A DNA stretch of 64,000 nt from Armillaria gallica (lineage: Eukaryota; Basidiomycota; Agaricomycetes; Agaricales; Physalacriaceae): NCBI GenBank assembly GCA_037576215.1, contig JBANDB010000012.1, positions 806,001 to 870,000 on the forward strand. Direction: 5' to 3'. Made by a program: the position numbers and the translations under genes. Below are positions 58,390 to 64,000 of this stretch, piece by piece (positions within the stretch are counted from its first letter, which is position 1; every line of letters begins with the position of its first letter). Under the pieces are notes generated by a model. The model was not told the DNA's origin and made no database searches. It was given only the letters and a program-made list of their open reading frames with translations.

Positions 58390-59825
58390 ATTTTAAATGA
58401 TTTATGGGAGGGCGCAAGCTCCTGCTAATTTAAACTCCGCTTCATTCCTTCCTTTTTGAGAACTTCAGCCAAAATCTTCAGGGCATATGGCAATGACTAG
58501 CAAATACTGAACGAGCCACCTCCTGCCATAACTTTGGCTGGGTGATAGCTGTAAAAATGTATTTTATTTGTAATGAACAGAGAAAAATAGAGATTTTCTT
58601 CGAAGTCCTTGTGCTGAGTGATCTATCTCACCAAGACACCCCATTATGCCAGATTTTCTCCGTTTATTACAAATAAAATGGCCAACTAAGGGCATCCCAC
58701 TGATTTTTGGGACACAGCAGGGTCTATGCCAAGCAGTAGTCTTTGGGCTAAAATGGCCCATGGTGGTGCCAATAAACACATGTAAACAGAGTCGAACAGT
58801 GTTTAGAGGAGACTACAGTCATCCACCAGTCCTTGATACAGTGAAATTGAGAAGGGCCTCAGTTTTTTTTGTATGGACTTGTAAGAAAAAACTGAGTAGG
58901 TAGATAGCCTCTTTTGGATCTGATGTATATATTTGACCACATTCTTGGGCATGTATGGTAAGAGGAGCATGGCATAGACCAAGATCAGTAACAAAAACCC
59001 TTATCAGCCGATTCATGCCTCCTTGATACGAGTCACATCACAGACGATATGCCTTTTTTAGATACCATCAATTGGATTAATCATGCCCATCACTGAGTTG
59101 CTTTCACTCTTTTCCCCATCTTCGTCAACCTCCTCGCCCTCGCTGTCATCAATACCTCTACGAAATACCTGTACGAAGCTTGAATATATGCTTTGTGCCA
59201 AAGGAGTGCACCTAGAAAAATTTTTTCCCAATTTGGCAATCACATTGTGACACTGCCAAAGCAGTCTGATTAGCCTCGCACCACTGAAATCTCAACAGCT
59301 CGGGGTTCATACACCTGCTTCACCTTTGACCTTTTGTAACATGTTCCTTTATACTATGAAAATGATACTCCCTCCAAATAATTATGTTCTTTGCTAGCTA
59401 ACTGTGTCTAGATGCAATTTAAATTTCATCTTTTCATAATTTCGCAACCATTTTGAGGGCTGTGGCTTGAGGACTCCACGGATCCCATCGATATGCATAT
59501 CAGTTATAGGTATGATGTATATATACATAATTAAAAAAACTCCGAGGTGAAAAGGTATGTTTCGCAGGAGTAAAAGCCCATCGTATCAGGGAGTGGTGCC
59601 GTATCAAGGACCAGTGGATGACTGTATCAAAGCGAGGACAGTATTTTTATTATGATAAAAGTGCTAAACTGCTTATACAGAGTATAGGAAGCCCACTGAC
59701 CATTTTACCCTCTGCATACACGTAAATCTTGTATGTGAGGCCATCTGGATTCACATTTGCCGTGAAATGATCAATTTGATGCTTAGTCATCTCATGTTTT
59801 TGGAACCGACGATGCGTCCTCCCAT
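58390..59825. mobile_element. 1.44-kb insertion with a 10-bp direct repeat, possible non-autonomous DNA transposon
   Basis: Interrupts a segment that is continuous in block A (10980-11010). It is flanked by tttcaaaatc at 58380-58389 and 59826-59835. Near-terminal inverted sequence: ATGGGAGGGCGCA at 58404-58416 and its complement ending CCTCCCAT at 59825 (one mismatch), with 14 extra bases at the left end. A ~10-bp target duplication suggests a Mutator-like MITE. It contains a 22-bp imperfect inverted repeat (TATTTGTAAT...) at about 58566-58587 and 58655-58676, and no convincing gene. Confidence 0.55.
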
Positions 59826-60393
59826 TTTCAAAATCCCTTCTTGCCTTCGCATCAGCCATCCATTTATAAAAGTGAATGACCAATGTGACCTCATTGCTTC
59901 AAAGTCCTCACTACGGCAAAGTGCGGCAGTCCAGGTAAAAATTACAACTCGTCTATCATAAGTATAGCCACTGACGAGGCAGATTATTGGTAGGTGTTAC
60001 TGGCAGAATCAAGTCACCAGTCGCTGAAGCGCTTGGGCACTATCATCGTTGGCTACACCAATAGGTTCTTTGGAGAAATGGCTTGTGCCAAAGAGCGTAC
60101 GTCAACATCAGAGGTCAGTCACGTATTTATTTGCTCCAAACTAAACAGAACGAATTTCGACCAGTGCTGACTATGATCGGTACAGACTAGGTACCCTCTC
60201 CAAGGTACTAATCCCAGTCTAAATCCTCAACAATGACTGCTTTCTTGCATTAACTTCTGAGCCGTTCGCACGACAGTAACTTGTGGTAGCTCCTGCAGTT
60301 GAAGAGCCCCAAGGCGCAGATTCTATCTAATCATCGGGTACTAGATGGATAGCAAACTTGGGCAGACTCCATTGTCTCCGGTGTTCATCTGTA

Positions 60394-62057
60394 TGGGCGT
60401 AATAGCGTCCAATAAATCAGATAGGCGCAAGTGGACTTTTTCCGGACACAAGTTTTATTATTAGTCTCCAAGTTTATTTCATCCTCCAGCTTATCGCACA
60501 AGTTTGAGAATAAGAAGACCTAGGCAATGATATGTAAATCTGGATTCTCTGTCCTGCCTCCTGGGTACCTGATCATCAATTATGTACCATATAAATTCCA
60601 AATGTCTGGAATTTATACGGTACCTACGCCGTTCAGCCGGCCATATTGCGAACCCTTGAACTCTCCGGGATCTCGTTCTCAGTGCGTCTCACTGGGCTCA
60701 ATGAGTCGATTTATCCGTCTGCTCGCATTCTGCAGAGTTCAAAGTGGCATTTGAATCCAGAGTTGATTGTCTGGAAGGTGTCGAAAGATATGTGAGCTCC
60801 GAAATAAATAACAGCGCAAAAGACATGCATGCCTTTAATTCAAAGTCTACGATAGCCTTCTACTGAGGAGCTTCAAATCCAGGGAACGAACACCGGTGAG
60901 TGATGGGACATAAATCTGAATTCATCACATGAAAGGGAAATGAAGAAGCAGGTAAACTCAGGTAAAGCAGGTGAATAAGCGGAAGGAGTTCGGACTACCG
61001 GAGGAAAGACTCCTGTGAAGCGTTGATATAAGATCGGCCCGTTGTACCATATCGACCTACTCCAAGCCCGCTCCCCAGATTCTATCCCCACATAAATATC
61101 TTCATAGAAATTTGTTGAACTTGTGAGGGACACGAACTTGCACACTTCCAAATAAGTAACTTGCGATTGGAAAACAACAACTTGCACCTATATGGGCATA
61201 ATACTGTCTGGAAAATAGAGTTCAGTCCTCTGTATTTCGAACACAAGCCGTTTAAATGGATGACTTACACAAGTTCCTTCTGTACCACAAATTCATACAA
61301 GCTTGAAATGCACAGTGACTATGTACGCAAGTACAGAGCAGCTGTCTCAAAGATGCGCAAGCAAGCAGTTGAACAGTCAATCTCGCGCAAGTGGGAGATA
61401 TTTCAAGTTTCCCAGTCGCGTTTCGGCATTATTCAGTGTAACCATATCGGGCATGCCAGGCTTTTGGCAAACTAAGCCGGCCACATCACGCAGATCAAGC
61501 ACAAATCTGAGCATTCGCTAAATACCCAAGGGGGCATGCCAAATAAAATTTTGCACATAAGGTCCAAAAATTTATTTCAGGCCGGCAAGGGCCAACCACC
61601 CACCCACGGGACTCAATTATACCTTTATATAGGTCAGATTTATGACATCATATGCCTGTTGTCAGGTGAATTTCCGGCATCTTGCAGCACACCTGCCTCA
61701 GGTGTAGTTTTTTGGTGATCTCTCAGGATAACCATTTGGAGGACTACTTGTATAGCAGTAATGATACAAATATGTATACAAATGTCATTTTTTGTGCTCT
61801 AAGAGCATCCAAAAGTCCATGTTCTAAAATTTTTTTCAGGCCCTCCGGGAGCAACCAACCACCCTACCGGATGTGCCAGGCCGACATTCCCAAGCTGGAC
61901 GTTGTGAGCAGATGGAGCTTGCGGAGGCAGCGCACATAAGGTGCTGACTAAGTGAACAAGAGATCGTTTGAACTCTCTCGTACGCAGTCAGCACCATCTG
62001 CACCTCAAATCTTTACTATGAAGTCTTCGACTTGTATCTTTCTAATCTCATATCCTT
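60394..62057. other. Region between block D and the DIRS-like ORFs
   Basis: No gene is firmly supported. An open frame on the - strand (60873-61187) reads plausibly as coding (SGERAWSRSIWYNGPILYQR, then FTGVFPPVVRTPSAYSP), but I recognise no family. Two similar segments, CAGGCCGGCAAGGGCCAACCACC near 61578 and CAGGCCCTCCGGGAGCAACCAACC near 61838, may be repeats belonging to the 5' end of the DIRS-like element. That element lacks ordinary LTRs in known relatives. Confidence 0.3.
60584..60623. repeat. 17-bp near-perfect inverted repeat
   Basis: The arms at 60584-60600 and 60607-60623 pair at 16 of 17 positions around a 6-nt loop (AATGTC), with core ATAAATTCCA/TGGAATTTAT and ends GTACC/GGTAC. 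It would form a stable hairpin or cruciform. Confidence 0.7.
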
Positions 62058-63377
62058 TTGTTGAACTATTGTCAACCAATGTCCCAAACTGGTGCTACTG
62101 CGAATCCTCAAGGCGGACTGAAACCTGGCACCACTGCAAGTGGGAAGCCAACAAAAAGTCCCGAAGAAATGAACATGGACAAGATGCGAGCAAAGATGAG
62201 CAAAGATGTAACAGATAGGAATGCTAGAAGGGCAAAGAGAAGGAAGGAAATGATGGCTAAAGGCGGGGACCCTAAAGATGTCTCAGAGGACTAAAAGGAT
62301 GAGTTTGACTTTGTTCTTCAGACAGTGGAAAAGGCAGTAGAGGCCAAACTACTAACCTCACCTGCCTCCAAGCCTTCTGCTGGAACTGCCCCTGCTGGGG
62401 CCGTGACAAGCACCACCGGCTCGCATACCACCGCTACTGCGACAATGATGGATGCTACTCTCTCCAATCTTTTCTCGGTTGTGACAACAGCGTCCAACCA
62501 AGAGGCATACAATCCCAATGATACTTCATTCCACGAGGATTATAAGGCTCTTTTGATACACCGGATTTCCATTCCCCTGACCATGTTTCACTCTGCCTAT
62601 CTACGTGCTTTGCAGTTCAATGACGACACTCTACCATGGGTCAAGATAACCTGCATGGCTGCAGATGGAACAAGCAAAAACTTTAGTGTCCTCGATATCT
62701 CCAAGGCTCCCCCCAAAAATGAGTTAACTTGAGCGGATTTCCTGGAATGTTACAACAATCTTCTGGAGTTTGTAACTTCTATTGGCTTTGGCGAGCGGAC
62801 ACTTCAAGCCCTCAATGAACATTTGCATACCATGCTCTCTGACCCACAATTTGCGAGATAGTTTGAGGCTTACAAAAATTTTGACAAGGACTACCGAGCG
62901 AAGTTGTTCAAGGATCCCTTCATCCTGGATCCATCTTCTAAAAGCTGGTCTGAAGGAGTGCAAACTGCGAAGGATAATTACTTGCTATTCCAGCAAGAGG
63001 CCCAGACAGGTGGCGAAGGTCAATGGAGATGGGGAAAACCCTCGGGAGGATTTCCAAGCAAACGATTCACACCATATGACATCAATCAGTGGGATACCAT
63101 TGGACGCACCAATTCCTTTCGTCCCTTATGCCTCAGGTGTGGAGAAATCAGACATTGGGCAGATGCATGCAGCGCCTCCGCCCTGAGCAAGCACGGCCGC
63201 TCCTTTCTCATCGAATGGAGAGATAATTCACTTGTACGAATCTCCGATCAGAAATATGTCTGTATCCGATTCAACCTTACCAGTTGCCGAGCAGAACCCA
63301 CATTCCATCATGGAGCCCACATCTGTTCCCTATGCACAGACACTCACCACGGAGCGATGAAATGCACTCGTAACTGA
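62058..63377 (+). pseudogene. DIRS-like element ORF1 (gag-like, two zinc knuckles), three premature stops
   Basis: One frame runs from about 62067 (MSQTGATANPQGG) to TGA 63375-63377, broken by TAA 62292-62294, TGA 62730-62732 and TAG 62859-62861. The coding character continues unchanged through each stop. TAA and TAG fit CAA/CAG to stop; TGA could be CGA. The C-terminal half carries CLRCGEIRHWADAC and CSLCTDTHHGAMKC, the paired Cys/His knuckles seen in ORF1 of fungal DIRS-type tyrosine-recombinase retroelements. The next frame holds the RT. Without the YR gene in view the class is a family-based inference. Confidence 0.6.
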
Positions 63378-64000
63378 GGCCCATAAGGTCATCACTCCTT
63401 ACAATGCGGATGAATGGGAACGGGCTCTCAAAAAGTATAATTTATCGCAGAAGTATCCTAATCTGGTTTTTGACTTGACTTATGGTTCATCAATCAGAGA
63501 TCCTCCTCCTCTTCATTCCACTTTTATTCCTCCCAATATGCCTTCCGCTTTAGAAAACCCTGAAATTATCGAAAAGTATCTGGCTGATGAAATCGCTGCA
63601 GGTTGGATGGGAGAAGGGCTTACAGTTGAAGAAGCTCATGTTTTCTTTAGGGGTCACTTTCAGACTGCACCTATGGGTGTAGTATTTGACCAGGCAAAAC
63701 CTTGAGTCATACATAATCTGTCTGCTCGTGACTCTGAAGGGTTTTCTACAAATTCATGGCTGGACACAAAAGACTGGCCCACAAAATGGTATACAGCTAC
63801 CACATTTGAAGATGTGGTGAGTACTAATTTATCTTCTGTTTCCAGCAGTATGAGCACTGGTGGTGCTCAGGGCACATGGCTCGCATGCCTTGACATGACA
63901 TGGGTCATGTTCTTGTATGCCCTGCAGCTCGCAGAGGAGCGTCTTTGGCATGTGGTGCCCGGAGGCACCTCGCTATGGGAAGAGGGGCTTCCCACTGATA
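63378..64000 (+). pseudogene. DIRS-like reverse transcriptase, N-terminal part, premature TGA, runs off the window
   Basis: A frame one step from ORF1: ITPYNADEWERALKKYNL, then a Pro-rich segment and the first RT block GHFQTAPMGVVFDQAKP. TGA 63703-63705 follows, directly continued by VIHNLS and NSWLDTKDWPTKWYTATTF. KPRVIHNLS would be expected, so CGA to TGA again. The stretch after 63880 fits the RT less well and may contain an indel. The element continues beyond 64000. Confidence 0.6.

Larger units (their letters stand above)
49188..60393. repeat. Segmental repeat block D (CpG-depleted), interrupted by two insertions
   Basis: Collinear with block A: 49190-50370 with 2690-3860, 51300-54640 with 3870-6450, 54650-56800 with 6500-9480, 56800-58389 with 9480-10990, and 59826-60393 with 10990-11540. 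Differences from A are largely CpG to TpG or CpA. The tRNA-Thr copy of A survives here only as its 3' half (54598-54645); an older Thr-like relative lies at 52359-52428. The arm-less tRNA-like module recurs near 54717-54790 and 56730-56797, also CpG-decayed. No intact gene is seen. The match to block A ends abruptly at about 60393. Confidence 0.7.

Overview
The window looks like a transposon-rich stretch of a mushroom-forming basidiomycete (Agaricomycete) genome. The evidence is GT-AG introns of about 50 bp, an expanded seven-transmembrane gene family typical of Agaricomycetes, a caspase-domain gene with an Agaricomycete-type N-terminal module, a Ty3/gypsy chromovirus, and a DIRS-like retroelement. 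I cannot name the species. Few intact host genes are present; most of the 64 kb is mosaic segmental repeat and nested mobile DNA.

Layout: (1) 1-2332, + strand: the 3' part of a caspase-like (C14) gene with a frameshift just after the catalytic Cys and Tyr in place of the catalytic His. (2) 2.5-25.7 kb: three related repeat blocks (A 2.5-11.6, B 14.0-19.7, C 19.8-25.7). They carry decayed exons with ~50-bp introns on the - strand, two intact intron-containing tRNA-Thr(AGU) genes, and many copies of a second tRNA-like sequence lacking the anticodon arm. Between A and B sits a nearly complete six-exon 7TM gene (11645-13034, - strand) with one in-frame TGA. (3) 27.4-30.2 kb, - strand: a second gene sharing the N-terminal module of gene 1, including a short exon of the same 45-nt length, but with a different C-terminus. 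(4) 33.06-60.4 kb: a fourth repeat block (D), split by a 15.9-kb insertion (33293-49187) flanked by an 11-bp direct repeat. That insertion is a ~6-kb element with imperfect inverted ends (Mutator-like?), itself holding a 9.9-kb chromovirus (34651-44574, - strand) with a perfect 5-bp target duplication. The chromovirus integrase is cut by a further 1.69-kb insertion. Block D also carries insertions at ~50.4-51.3 and 58.39-59.83 kb. (5) 62.06-64.0 kb, + strand: the first two ORFs of a DIRS-like element, running off the window.

Two themes connect the regions. Lesions are repeatedly single C-to-T changes (CGA to TGA, CAA/CAG to stop, CAT to TAT) in the chromovirus, the DIRS-like element, the 7TM gene and the caspase gene. 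Block D differs from block A largely by CpG to TpG/CpA changes. Both point to methylation-linked or RIP-like mutation of repeats. The second theme is nesting: repeat block, then ~6-kb element, then chromovirus, then 1.69-kb element, which gives a relative order of insertion.
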